Part shown: positions 53,528-62,870 of the stretch, piece by piece
How the letters are laid out: each line of letters starts with the position of its first letter
Numbering within the stretch: the stretch's first letter is position 1
Assembly: GCF_014489415.1 (NCBI RefSeq)
Contig: NZ_CP060822.1
Coordinates: forward strand, 816,311 to 880,310
Direction of reading: 5' to 3'
From: Cylindrospermopsis curvispora GIHE-G1
Lineage (GTDB): Bacteria > Cyanobacteriota > Cyanobacteriia > Cyanobacteriales > Nostocaceae
DNA: 64,000 bases
Made by a program: the position numbers and the translations under genes
Notes under the pieces: model-generated
What the model was told of the DNA's origin: nothing
The model's database searches: none
Seen by the model: only the letters and a program-made list of their open reading frames with translations

Positions 53528-54343
53528 TTAAACCCTACGTGTACTAGATGTAGTTTTTAATCCAGTCCAACCAATGATAATATAACCAATAGATAACAAC
53601 AGACTGCCAATTCCTATTCTTAGTCCAGACTTCCAAGCATTCTCTTTAGCTTGTTTTTCTGCTTCCCTTTGGCGTTGGCGAATTTGCTCGATTTTTTGTT
53701 TGGCAATTTCATTGGGATCGGTCTGCTGGGCAATAAATTTATCTATGTCTTGCGGGTTGGCCTGCAGTTTCTTGAGTAACTCCTTCTGTTCCGGGGGAAG
53801 TTGGGGGTTTTCTAGTGCTTGTTTATATTTTTGTGGATCTTTAAGTAATTCAGTAATTTGTGCTTTCGCCTGAACTTGAGCCTGTTGCAATTGAGCGCGA
53901 CCTTGATCATTATTCAGCTGACCCTGGAACTGGGCCAACTGGGTATTGAGTTGAGACTCTGCTTGTTGAGCATCTTGGGCAATTTGATTAACCTTTTCTT
54001 TGCTAACCTGGTCAACATTTGTCAGGTGTAGAGGAAAGATCAACAAGAACATTAGACCGAAAATACTGGAAAGCACTAGGGAAGGAAATTTAAAATCCAT
54101 ACCCGGATTTTTTCCCTGATCATTGGTGTCCAACCAATGGGCAATGAGAATCATTGCTAAACCTACCATAGGAACAATACCACGATCTACTAATGCTGTG
54201 GTTAAGCCAACTTGTGCTTGTTTATCTGTAAAGTTGAATCCCAGCATCAAAATCAAAAAATCTATGAAAAAAGATAAAATACAAACTATCCCCACTACTT
54301 TGAGAGTGAGAGAAGTATTGGATTTGGTAGGACGATTAACCAT
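53528..54343 (-). CDS. hpsJ: HpsJ-like membrane protein
   Basis: 271 aa. Four hydrophobic helices (about 12-35, 47-68, 86-108 and 245-265) and a long central coiled region rich in Gln and Lys (DAQQAESQLNTQLAQFQGQL). Helix content and the neighbouring hps genes fit HpsJ, which is associated with hormogonium polysaccharide secretion. It lies 101 bp downstream of the last pseudopilin gene. Confidence 0.8.
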   Translation of the reverse strand: MVNRPTKSNTSLTLKVVGIVCILSFFIDFLILMLGFNFTDKQAQVGLTTALVDRGIVPMVGLAMILIAHWLDTNDQGKNPGMDFKFPSLVLSSIFGLMFLLIFPLHLTNVDQVSKEKVNQIAQDAQQAESQLNTQLAQFQGQLNNDQGRAQLQQAQVQAKAQITELLKDPQKYKQALENPQLPPEQKELLKKLQANPQDIDKFIAQQTDPNEIAKQKIEQIRQRQREAEKQAKENAWKSGLRIGIGSLLLSIGYIIIGWTGLKTTSSTRRV

Positions 54344-54444
54344 ATTTTCCTAAGTCTAATGACCATCATCCATAAAATATATCATACTGATCATACTGGC
54401 CCATCACCTTGGTCATGGTTTTTAAAAACTGAAACTCGTATTAC

Positions 54445-54966
54445 CTAATAACAGTAAGCATTATTTCTGAGGACAGTATTTTCCTTAGCAGTTCTGAGGG
54501 AACCCAAAATTGTGGACACAATAACACAGCGTTTTGCGGTTCCACCCGACTTCATAGACAGGGTAACTGTGCCCAAAGGTGGTTTTCTGATAGCTCCTAG
54601 ATCATCGAATTGAATATGTCTGATACCATTAGACTCTTGTAAAGTAGTTTCTGGATCTAATTGAACAGCAGAATCTAAACTATGCCAAACCGCATTAGGA
54701 GGGTGAACCAAAATTGGGTGAACAGCCCATTTAACTATACCATTTTCTTGTTTAAAACTAGCTTGCCAAGTAGACTTTTCTTTTTTAGCCTGACTTTGGG
54801 CTTGACGCAATGCTTGATAAACTTGTTCTTGGGCCACATTGAGACGATAGTTTGTCAAAAAACTTAGCCAGGAGGGTGTTACTATTGCTGATAGAATACC
54901 AATTATCGCTAAAACTATGAGATTTTCCCACAAAGTAAATCCTTCATTGGAGCTTTGATAATTCAT
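54445..54966 (-). CDS. hpsD: GspH-type pseudopilin (HpsD-like)
   Basis: 173 aa from ATG 54966; the open frame extends upstream without a better start. The type III signal is NEG-FTLWE: cleavage after Gly9, Glu at +5, then a hydrophobic helix NLIVLAIIGILSAIV. The C-terminal half is beta-rich as in GspH. Minor pseudopilins build a short pilus-like fibre for polysaccharide or protein export. It is the third pseudopilin of the cluster; the HpsD label is by order. Confidence 0.8.
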   Translation of the reverse strand: MNYQSSNEGFTLWENLIVLAIIGILSAIVTPSWLSFLTNYRLNVAQEQVYQALRQAQSQAKKEKSTWQASFKQENGIVKWAVHPILVHPPNAVWHSLDSAVQLDPETTLQESNGIRHIQFDDLGAIRKPPLGTVTLSMKSGGTAKRCVIVSTILGSLRTAKENTVLRNNAYCY

Positions 54967-55012
54967 AGATATTGTTCCCTTTTGGTAGAAAAAGACTTTA
55001 GCAACAACTACT

Positions 55013-55121
55013 AAGTAGAAAGGCACAATTATTTGTAGGATGGGTTAACCCCTGCGGGTGTTGGGTTTCATACTTCAACCCAACCTACATTAATCTTGTA
55101 TTTAATTCCACCGACCCACTT
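55013..55121 (+). mobile_element. MITE-like repeat, copy B
   Basis: 109 bp between the pseudopilin genes at 54445 and 55167. It starts AAGTAGAAAGGCACAATTAT, has the GTAGGATGGGTTAA ... TTCAACCCAACCTAC inverted core, and ends CCACCGACCCACTT. It is flanked by TA on both sides (CTA|AGT ... ACT|TA), a typical target duplication for IS630/mariner-type elements. Confidence 0.75.
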
Positions 55122-55166
55122 ATCCTATTTATCTTTACATAGTTTGGTCTTTTAACGCCAACTTAC

Positions 55167-56159
55167 TTATTTATAGAAAAAACCCTTTCCTTGAACCTGA
55201 GTACTAACAGTGGGGAAATAGTGACTTAGTTGATTACTATTGGTATTTAAATTATTAGGAATGCGAGCTAAAGCATCTCCCCGAATAAATACTTGTGCCG
55301 TTACATTTAGTCTATCTACGCAGGCATAAAAACTAGTCATCCGACCAGTGGTAGTGTTACTAAAATTGGATGAAGTAACCCTTGACCAAGTAATTCTAGG
55401 GTTAGTAGAATCCGGAGGGCAAACCGCAGGAGGTATATTATTAATTCTACTGTCAATATAATCTACTAAAACTATGGGATCATTAGTATATCTAGCACTA
55501 TGTTTTCTCCAACCATTCATGATTTGTTCTAAACTGCCTGAATTATTGAGATTAAAAGCAGCAAAACCAGGTTCAGGACAAAATTCTAGGGAGTTAAAAT
55601 TACCCTTAACATATGTTCCTGTATATCCATTACAAAGAACTATCTGATTAAAATCTCTAGTATTAGCCAGAACACCATCTCTAATTTTCCATCTAGCAAT
55701 GCGAGCTGATTTTGACCACTCAGATACGGATGCAGTAGTATCTCTAATTAAATAGTAAACAACCAGAGAATAAACAAAAGCATCATCTTTAATTAAACTT
55801 CCGGGAACTGGCAAAACATTTTCTATTGTTTCCTGTCGCCAAAAAACCAGCACAGGAACTCTATCTATACCCGTGGGAGTGGAGGGTAATTGGGATCTGA
55901 TGGCATTTATACCCTGAGCATCATAAATATAAATTGCCTCTTTTAAATCATTGGCAATATAGTCCAAAGCTGTTTGAATTTCTGCCCCAGTAGTGATTTT
56001 AGCTTGTTCCTGTTGGTTTATTTCCATCACATTAATTAACAACCTTAATAAAAGAGTAATACTGATGACTCCTATGGTCAAACCAACGAGTAGTTGCATT
56101 ATGGTAAATCCATAGAATGAACGATTTTTTGAGGGAGTAGGGAAGGAGATTATTGACAT
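55167..56159 (-). CDS. hpsC: Pseudopilin with non-canonical +5 residue (HpsC-like)
   Basis: 330 aa, ATG at 56159. The prepilin signal is YGFTIMQLLVGLTIGV: after cleavage following Gly17, residue +5 is Gln22 rather than the nearly universal Glu. The body is long for a pseudopilin, with MEINQQEQAKITTGAEIQ and SLEFCPEPGFAAFN segments. Its 5' end overlaps the hpsB stop by 10 bases. It is the second minor pseudopilin of the hps set. HpsC assignment rests on order and size. Confidence 0.8.
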   Translation of the reverse strand: MSIISFPTPSKNRSFYGFTIMQLLVGLTIGVISITLLLRLLINVMEINQQEQAKITTGAEIQTALDYIANDLKEAIYIYDAQGINAIRSQLPSTPTGIDRVPVLVFWRQETIENVLPVPGSLIKDDAFVYSLVVYYLIRDTTASVSEWSKSARIARWKIRDGVLANTRDFNQIVLCNGYTGTYVKGNFNSLEFCPEPGFAAFNLNNSGSLEQIMNGWRKHSARYTNDPIVLVDYIDSRINNIPPAVCPPDSTNPRITWSRVTSSNFSNTTTGRMTSFYACVDRLNVTAQVFIRGDALARIPNNLNTNSNQLSHYFPTVSTQVQGKGFFYK

Positions 56160-56836
56160 AGGGTAGAACTAGAATAAGTGGTGGGTGCGATCGTGCCTAA
56201 ACGCTGACATAGAGAGTAAAAAGAGGTTTTATTATTGGTTATTTCCGTGGTCATTTGTATTAGTGGCACTTGTTTATCGCCAAGATTATGAGTTATGGAC
56301 GATGGGGTGGATTTATTAATTGGGATTTGTTGAGTAAAATCAATATCCGCTCTAAAAACTCGTATGGACAAAAGATAACTCTCATTTTTGGAACTTGTGG
56401 CAATTGTACCAGCTTGAATATAAAACAAATTATTGGAATTATTTTGGCATTCCGTAAAACCAATTATGCCATTTTGGTTATAACAATATAAGCCATTTGC
56501 TGATGTTGGTGCTGGCATTTCCGAGCTGGTAATCAAATAATCTTGAGGACTGGTAGAAATATTTCTGGAAGCTTGTTGACTAGGAGTAATTTCAGATATT
56601 ACTTGTGGTGTGACAATGGAACCCGTTTTCACACCATTAACAAATGATGTTGCTGCTTGAGCAGCCATTTCCACACGCCGTGACTGCATACGGATGGCTG
56701 TGGACATAATCCATATTGGAGTAATCACCATCAATAATAAAGATAGGGTTAAAATGGCAACCAATGACTCCAGAATACTAAAACCATCATCTTCTTCTAC
56801 AGGAAAGAGTAAATATTTTTTCAGATGACCCAGCAT
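56150..56836 (-). CDS. hpsB: Pseudopilin (HpsB-like)
   Basis: 228 aa, ATG at 56836. Prepilin signal DDG-FSILE with Glu at +5 and a hydrophobic helix SLVAILTLSLLLMVITPIWI. The rest is secreted, with several Cys residues that may form disulfides (LYCYNQN, FTECQNN, SLCQRL). It is downstream of hpsA, separated by repeat copy C. Confidence 0.8.
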   Translation of the reverse strand: MLGHLKKYLLFPVEEDDGFSILESLVAILTLSLLLMVITPIWIMSTAIRMQSRRVEMAAQAATSFVNGVKTGSIVTPQVISEITPSQQASRNISTSPQDYLITSSEMPAPTSANGLYCYNQNGIIGFTECQNNSNNLFYIQAGTIATSSKNESYLLSIRVFRADIDFTQQIPINKSTPSSITHNLGDKQVPLIQMTTEITNNKTSFYSLCQRLGTIAPTTYSSSTLCQ

Positions 56837-56863
56837 ATTTTTAAAAACAACCTAATAACAATT

Positions 56864-56981
56864 AAGTAGAGAGGCACAATTATTTGTAGAATGGGTCGAG
56901 TAACGAGACCCATGGGGGTGTTGGGTTTCGTTCCTCAACCCAACCTACGTTAATCTTATATTTAATTTCACTGACCCACTT
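56864..56981 (+). mobile_element. MITE-like repeat, copy C
   Basis: 118 bp, filling the space between hpsA and hpsB. Ends AAGTAGAGAGGCACAATTAT and TTCACTGACCCACTT, with a GTAGAATGGGTCGAG/CTCAACCCAACCTAC inverted core. It starts 28 bp from hpsB and ends 5 bp from the hpsA stop; TA flanks both ends. Confidence 0.75.
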
Positions 56982-56985
56982 AAAT

Positions 56986-59900
56986 CTAATAACAGTTAAA
57001 TCTTTGGTCTTGGTCAACCGCGTAGGTTCCATCGGTGGTCTGTTTGGCACATAAAAGGGTTTGAATCCATTCATCATCTCGATCAACTTGACGAAAATAG
57101 TCTTTGGATAACTTTTGTGATTTTATAGGAATTTTTTGAGCAAATAAATCCAGTGGTTGAGATAAAAGTCCCACATCATAATGCCATTGTCGTCTAGGTG
57201 GAAGATGTCCAGAACTTCTACCAAGATTGAGGGCAATTTTGTATTCAAAATCCTGGGGTTGACTGTTAATAGATGTGCTATAGGTTCCCGTAGCATAGTT
57301 ACTCCTTTTCATTTGAATAAATGCACCATTAATTCTCAAAGCTATAGGGGTAGTATTAGGACTCCAATTTTCCAATAAGCGTAGTAAATTGGGTAACCCT
57401 CCATTATCTTCCATGGGACGAGCTGGGTTATCTCCCGTAGCGGCAATAAAATTAACAGTAGTTGGGGTCGCCATCTGTAACCAATGATTATGTGAACCAT
57501 TGGTAATGCTGTTACTGTTATGGGGGTCAGTTGGGGTGGCAAATGGTTGATTAATTTGTAAAACTGGTTGCCAAAAACCATTGAAATCAGGTGTTAACCA
57601 GGGAATGAGAAATCCTTGATTATTTTCATTGACGGCTAATTTCGGTAGGGTATTACCTGAAAAAGAAAAAGTCCGAATTATCTGATTATTATCCACCCCA
57701 TAAACAGTTAGGGGTTGAAGTAATTTACCTGTCGCCACATTTCTTTTGAAAGCAATTCTTTTAGGCAAGTTTGTCCCTTCCCAACCATCAGATGGTCGGT
57801 GTGTATAACCAATAGTTCCAGTTTTAATGGCATTTATTGGTAGACCCTCGATATTACCTTCTGGTTGTCCATTATATTGACTTCTAGGAAATCTACTAAT
57901 TACCCATTGTGTTGGGTCACTGTTACATATATCAGTATTAGAAACTAGACAAACCTCTAACAGAAATTCTCTAGCTGGTATCTGTTTAACTACGGGTGTG
58001 ACAAAGTTATGAAAATAGGAACTACCTTGTATACCATTGGTTACGGGATCCAGATCGATATTCGGTATGCCATTGATATCATAATTCTGGGTTATTGTGG
58101 GAGCATAAGTGTTGTATTCAAAATTCGTAGGACGATTATTGAAGGATGCAGTATCACCAATATAATTATTCCAATCATAGTCTCCTTCATTGCGAAAACC
58201 AAATCTAAAGTTCTGAGAAAGTACGGTAATAGAATCTGCTAATATGGCCGCATTTCGCCATTCATCACCCACAGTACAGTTAGGTAGTTTAGGATCACTA
58301 GGACGACAAGCAAATTGATGATTTATTTGACTACGATTGTAAAAATTACTCCAATCATCTGCTAACGTGCTGGTAAATTCTTGTTGGGTATGTCTATTGA
58401 AATCACCTTTAATATAAACCGGTAAGTTGGAGACCAAAATCAAGCCCTTTTCTTCTCTCCTGAATATATTACTTGTGCCACGAAACAGTTTGGTTGGTGA
58501 ACCATCACTACTGGTAATTAGGATCCCATTAGGACGACGAGTAGGATCAAGTTTATAATCCACAGAACTTTCTGATTTACCAGATATTCCTCCACTGGTA
58601 TCTGGTAGAGCATCATCGCGAGTCGCATAGATAATTCCACTATTGGGTAATAAATACTCATCAGTTGATATTCTAGTTGTGCGTAGCTGATTTAAGTCTA
58701 TAACCGTGGCACGAATTTCTAAAGGTTGTCTATTTCTCAGGGGTAAATTGTAGGGTAAATCACTATCCACCTGATTTGAGGTTTGATTAGCTCTGATTTC
58801 CCTAGCGTCTAAAAAAGCTATTTCCTTAATTGCACCATGGGGAATGGGAGGGTTACTCAGAGGACTTATACTACCATCCATGATTTGCAAAGCACATAAG
58901 GCACTATCTATAGCAGACCTTTCGGATAAGGTATAGTTATTTTTTGCTAAAGCATTTTTCAAAGGTTCATTTACCCAACGTCCATTAGGATATTGCAACT
59001 GGGCTTGATATGTGAGTAAATTTGCATAAGCATTAACATTTCTAGTGGGAGGTGGATAAACGATACCATTGTTAGATACTCCCCGCATAGATTTTTCTAT
59101 TCCTACCGCATTAGGTAATGTGATCATATTTGTCGCTGTGGTGCTATTGGTAGGAAGATAAAAACTACTGATACAAGCTATGGGAGTGGGGTTGTTCTGA
59201 TGATAATTGCTAGATTTATAGTGGTAAACCACCGTAGCTCGCATTTTTAAATAGGGGGTTGTAATATCCGTTTCAGGTAGTTTGGGCAAAGTAAACCCTA
59301 GGGATGAATCATACATCCAGTAGGGGTTAATGGTGGTGTTTGCATATTCTGTGGATGTTTGTGGTATGGGCAACATATCGGACCAAATTTTTGTGGAAAC
59401 ACCCCCGAAGTTAGTGCTAGAAGCAGTATGATTTCTGGGTAAATATATTCCAGAACCAGTCACCACGCGCAAACCACCAATGAAATTTTCCTGTTGTGGA
59501 TTTTCAGGTACTTGTGCTGCTGCATATTCCCAATCTCCATCCCTTTCTATTGCAGCTAAATCAGCTAGGTTATGCAGGGTGGTATGACGGGTTCTATTTT
59601 TTGGTTCATTACTTAGATCCCAATTAATATCTTTGAGGTTTTGAGTGTGGTTAATATCAGTGGTAAAAAAGCGATTTTGTGGATAATTCCACCACATTTG
59701 GGGTAGATTGTGACCAACTATAACCCGGTCTCCTAAATACTGCTCTACTCCCCCTAGTTGTTTTTGCAGTTGCTCCATAGGTTCTGTTGCACTGGGTTTG
59801 AGTAAATTACCGCTGATGTTTAATGATAATTGACTATGACCACTTCCCGTGATTCCATCGGTAGCAAATGGATAAATCCATTGATCTATGGGACGTAGGG

Positions 59901-61401
59901 TATCACCAGTACCTTGTAAGGGATTATCGATCTTATTTACATCACTCTGTTCACTACCAAAGGGTACTTCTTGAAAGGGTACGCGGCGGGTACGTTTTTG
60001 AAAATAGAGTTCCAATTCTTTACGGCGAATTTGGTCATATTGTTCAATTGTATATGCCGTTCCTAATTGTTTTTGTTTTTTGATAATCCCCTGTTTTACT
60101 TCTTGAGGATCGGTGGTCAAAGAATTTGCCATTTGCCTCTCAACTAACTTATTAATTCTTTTCACATAAGCCAGACTATTATAGGCTATATTCTGTGGTG
60201 AGTTGGTAACCGATTTATGGTCTGTAATTCTGGGGTTATACCCTGCTATTGTTTGTGGATTTACGCCTTTATCTTTAAATAAATCTACTGTAGTCGCTGT
60301 GGAGAGGTCTTTATTATCTGTAAATCCGCCCGCTGCTAAATTGCCACCTACAATAATTTTAGAGTTTTCTGGTTCGTAAAAGCAAGAATTCTGACTGCTA
60401 ATTTGATAGAGTCTAATTGATCGGGAAGCTGAACCAGTTAACAAGTTACTATTGGTAAAAATTCTGCCATTAATTCTCAAGTCTTCATTGCCAGTAATTT
60501 GTAAGTCATCTTCATAAAGAATAGCATTGTTTGTGGGTGGAAGCTGGATTCTCTCTTGCTTATATTCCAAGGCAAAAAATCCCTTATTATCTGGGTATAT
60601 TTCATAGTTAATTTGAGTTTCTGCTGGTATGGTGTTCTGGCTAGTAATGGGGACTGTAGCAGTGTAAATAAAAAAGGCTTTTCTCATTTTTCCACCGATT
60701 ATTAACCACCCGTTTGTATCTACTAAATTACCACTTATTGAATTAGAATCCTGACATCGAGAATTAAAATCGATTGGGTTGATAGGTAAAGATCTAGCTT
60801 CTAAAGTGTTTCTAGCCCGCATATATTGCTGATTGCTTTGAGGAGGATTTTGAAAATAAATACCATAAACGGTATAGCTATCAAATTTACCATTGTTATT
60901 ACTGTCCACGGGAAATTTCCAAGCGGTTTTTAGGGGTTCGTAATTTTGCAAGTTCAGGGTCAGATTAGTCTCATCACCAAAGGTATATTCGTCTAGGTGA
61001 TTAACTAGGTTATTATATAAATCTTGATCTGAAGGTAAAAATTGGGTAATTCTAGGATCTGCCAACATTTGATTAATCTTGGCTCTTCCCCTATCTATTG
61101 CGGGAGTCGCTGCATTGATTAATGTTTGATTAATCCTAGTATTATGGGCATGTTTAGCTCTTTCAAAGGAGCGAAATATAATTGCCATTGTTAGTAAGAT
61201 CATGACCAGGATAACCATGGTTGTTGTAGGGAGTACAAAGCCTTTGTTTTTTAAGTTTTGTCTCCTTTGATATCTCAAAATAATTTTTAAAAACAATCTT
61301 ATAAGGTTTTTAATATTTCTTTGTAAAATAGACAAAAATTGATCGATCACCTTGGGATATTTTTTGGTGACGATCCGGTAAGAATGACACTTTTTAGCCA
61401 T
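56986..61401 (-). CDS. hpsA: HpsA-like hormogonium polysaccharide secretion protein
   Basis: 1471 aa from ATG 61401 (MAKKCHSYRIV). A long basic N-terminus leads to a pilin-like helix: GFVLPTTTMVILVMILLTMA near residue 60. The remainder is secreted and rich in Asn, Thr and Ser, with no catalytic motif I can name. Order hpsA then three pseudopilins, then hpsJ, matches the Nostoc punctiforme hps locus, where these genes are needed for gliding and polysaccharide secretion. hpsE-G glycosyltransferases are absent from this window. Confidence 0.85.
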   Translation of the reverse strand: MAKKCHSYRIVTKKYPKVIDQFLSILQRNIKNLIRLFLKIILRYQRRQNLKNKGFVLPTTTMVILVMILLTMAIIFRSFERAKHAHNTRINQTLINAATPAIDRGRAKINQMLADPRITQFLPSDQDLYNNLVNHLDEYTFGDETNLTLNLQNYEPLKTAWKFPVDSNNNGKFDSYTVYGIYFQNPPQSNQQYMRARNTLEARSLPINPIDFNSRCQDSNSISGNLVDTNGWLIIGGKMRKAFFIYTATVPITSQNTIPAETQINYEIYPDNKGFFALEYKQERIQLPPTNNAILYEDDLQITGNEDLRINGRIFTNSNLLTGSASRSIRLYQISSQNSCFYEPENSKIIVGGNLAAGGFTDNKDLSTATTVDLFKDKGVNPQTIAGYNPRITDHKSVTNSPQNIAYNSLAYVKRINKLVERQMANSLTTDPQEVKQGIIKKQKQLGTAYTIEQYDQIRRKELELYFQKRTRRVPFQEVPFGSEQSDVNKIDNPLQGTGDTLRPIDQWIYPFATDGITGSGHSQLSLNISGNLLKPSATEPMEQLQKQLGGVEQYLGDRVIVGHNLPQMWWNYPQNRFFTTDINHTQNLKDINWDLSNEPKNRTRHTTLHNLADLAAIERDGDWEYAAAQVPENPQQENFIGGLRVVTGSGIYLPRNHTASSTNFGGVSTKIWSDMLPIPQTSTEYANTTINPYWMYDSSLGFTLPKLPETDITTPYLKMRATVVYHYKSSNYHQNNPTPIACISSFYLPTNSTTATNMITLPNAVGIEKSMRGVSNNGIVYPPPTRNVNAYANLLTYQAQLQYPNGRWVNEPLKNALAKNNYTLSERSAIDSALCALQIMDGSISPLSNPPIPHGAIKEIAFLDAREIRANQTSNQVDSDLPYNLPLRNRQPLEIRATVIDLNQLRTTRISTDEYLLPNSGIIYATRDDALPDTSGGISGKSESSVDYKLDPTRRPNGILITSSDGSPTKLFRGTSNIFRREEKGLILVSNLPVYIKGDFNRHTQQEFTSTLADDWSNFYNRSQINHQFACRPSDPKLPNCTVGDEWRNAAILADSITVLSQNFRFGFRNEGDYDWNNYIGDTASFNNRPTNFEYNTYAPTITQNYDINGIPNIDLDPVTNGIQGSSYFHNFVTPVVKQIPAREFLLEVCLVSNTDICNSDPTQWVISRFPRSQYNGQPEGNIEGLPINAIKTGTIGYTHRPSDGWEGTNLPKRIAFKRNVATGKLLQPLTVYGVDNNQIIRTFSFSGNTLPKLAVNENNQGFLIPWLTPDFNGFWQPVLQINQPFATPTDPHNSNSITNGSHNHWLQMATPTTVNFIAATGDNPARPMEDNGGLPNLLRLLENWSPNTTPIALRINGAFIQMKRSNYATGTYSTSINSQPQDFEYKIALNLGRSSGHLPPRRQWHYDVGLLSQPLDLFAQKIPIKSQKLSKDYFRQVDRDDEWIQTLLCAKQTTDGTYAVDQDQRFNCY

Positions 61402-61636
61402 AAATATGAGTCCCCCTCTATAACCCAATGACTTTTGAGTAATTCTGTTAATTGGATAAACCTAATATATCTAATATAGATTGTTATCTCTTGGCGAGGA
61501 TTTTATGTACAGTATTTACACTGTTTTTAAAAAAAAGGACTGAATATTGAAAATTGGGAATTCACGGAAGGAATCTTGGATATGATAGATTTTTATCAGC
61601 AATTCCGTAATCAAAACACCAATTCCCTAAGTAAAT

Positions 61637-62113
61637 ATGAAAACCTTAGTTAATTTACCAACTAAACCCGGAGCGGAAGACAGTTTTGCTATTACCCTAG
61701 CTCCCCTATTACCAGAAGAAATATATACTGCTGCTCAAGACCTGGGCAATGGTGCGGTTGTGTTGATGAGTGGTGTGGTTCGTAATCAAACCGATGGTAA
61801 ACCCGTAGTAGCATTAGAGTATCAAGCCTACGAACCTATGGCTTTGCAGGTGTTTTACCAAATTGCTGCCCATATTCGTCATCAATGGTCTAATGTGAAT
61901 AGGGTAGTGATTCATCATCGCATTGGCAAATTGAGAGTGGGAGAAATTAGCGTCCTAGTAGCGGTAGGATCTCCCCACCGAGGTGAAGCCTTTGCTGCTT
62001 GTCAGTACGCAATAGATACTCTTAAACATCACGCACCAATTTGGAAAAAAGAATATTGGCAAGATGGTTCCAGTTCTTGGGTAAGTATTGGCTTGTGTCA
62101 ACAAGAATGTTGA
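61637..62113 (+). CDS. moaE: Molybdopterin synthase catalytic subunit
   Basis: 158 aa. Catalytic lysines in HAPIWKKEYWQDG, and the HRIGKLRVGEISV and GSPHRGEAFAACQYAID motifs are intact. It adds dithiolene sulfurs to precursor Z with MoaD; moaD is not adjacent. ATG at 61637. Confidence 0.95.
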   Translation: MKTLVNLPTKPGAEDSFAITLAPLLPEEIYTAAQDLGNGAVVLMSGVVRNQTDGKPVVALEYQAYEPMALQVFYQIAAHIRHQWSNVNRVVIHHRIGKLRVGEISVLVAVGSPHRGEAFAACQYAIDTLKHHAPIWKKEYWQDGSSSWVSIGLCQQEC

Positions 62114-62162
62114 TTTAGCAATAGGATAGATAATTATATCCTAAAGATCTGTGGAGGGTAGG

Positions 62163-62378
62163 ATGGGATTCAATCTCTATGAAACCGACTTTTACGGGTG
62201 GACCCTAAAACAGTCCAGGTTACTTAAACAAGGCGATTTTCGACAATTGGATATTACTAACCTAGTAGAGGAAATTGAGTCATTGGGGAAGCAAGAACGT
62301 CGGGAGTTAGAAAATTGCCTAGCTATCTTAATCGGTCATTTGCTCAAGTGGGAATACCAAGCTGAAAAACGCGCGTGA
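62163..62378 (+). pseudogene. DUF29 protein, truncated
   Basis: Only 71 aa from ATG 62163 (GGAGGG upstream) to a TGA at 62376-62378. The start MGFNLYETDFYGWTLKQ and ELENCLAILIGHLLKWEYQ are typical of DUF29 proteins, which normally run to about 140-150 aa with a conserved RSRSW-type continuation right where this copy ends after EKRA. The downstream bases do not clearly restore the frame. Truncated gene or a minimal variant; I favour a pseudogene. Confidence 0.65.
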
Positions 62379-62485
62379 ATGATAAGTGGAAAATATTTCA
62401 GTTTGTTACTATTTTGTGTCATCCCCGGGAATATGACCTTAGACTAATGCGGGTATGAATATGATTGAAATAGGAACAAAGGTAA

Positions 62486-62812
62486 ATGTGTCTAGCAAAT
62501 GTGTTTTGCCACCAATTTGTCATTGCTCTTTCCTTTATAGCTTGTATTATGGGGTTGTGGTTGCTTAGGAACAGTCAACAGCAAACAGATGAAACTGAGG
62601 AAACTGAAGCAGTTCTCTTAAGAATGAGCTTTACCTACTGGTTAGTTTATTGTATTGCCTTCACCTGTGAAAAAATTCTCATAAGCTCAGAATGGGAAGG
62701 TTTAACAATGACCCTAAAAATTACTACGGCCTTGGCATATTTTTTAACTTTCTCTTGCATCCTGAGTCTACCACTATATAAGTTCGCCGTCCATAAAGTT
62801 GAAATTGATTGA
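62486..62812 (+). CDS. Small three-helix membrane protein
   Basis: 108 aa, ATG at 62486. Three hydrophobic stretches: FVIALSFIACIMGLWLL, MSFTYWLVYCIAF and TTALAYFLTFSCILSLPLY, with an acidic loop between the first two. No family recognised. It ends just before the convergent DUF2103 gene. Confidence 0.6.
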   Translation: MCLANVFCHQFVIALSFIACIMGLWLLRNSQQQTDETEETEAVLLRMSFTYWLVYCIAFTCEKILISSEWEGLTMTLKITTALAYFLTFSCILSLPLYKFAVHKVEID

Positions 62813-62832
62813 AAGCTATCATAAGGATCAAA

Positions 62833-62855
62833 AGAGGAGTGCTGAGAACTCCTCT
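62833..62855 (-). terminator. DUF2103 terminator (shared)
   Basis: AGAGGAGT pairs with ACTCCTCT over a 7-base loop. On the minus strand it is followed by CTTTTGAT, a short T-run, so it probably ends the clpS-DUF2103 transcript; it may also serve the convergent gene. Confidence 0.6.
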
Positions 62856-62870
62856 CGTGATACTTAATGC

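Noticed and set aside
62456-62569. Short frame beginning MNMIEIGTKVNV ahead of the membrane protein gene
   Set aside because: 37 codons; the first residues resemble a small cyanobacterial DUF2862 protein, but the rest does not and it overlaps the better-supported ORF at 62486.
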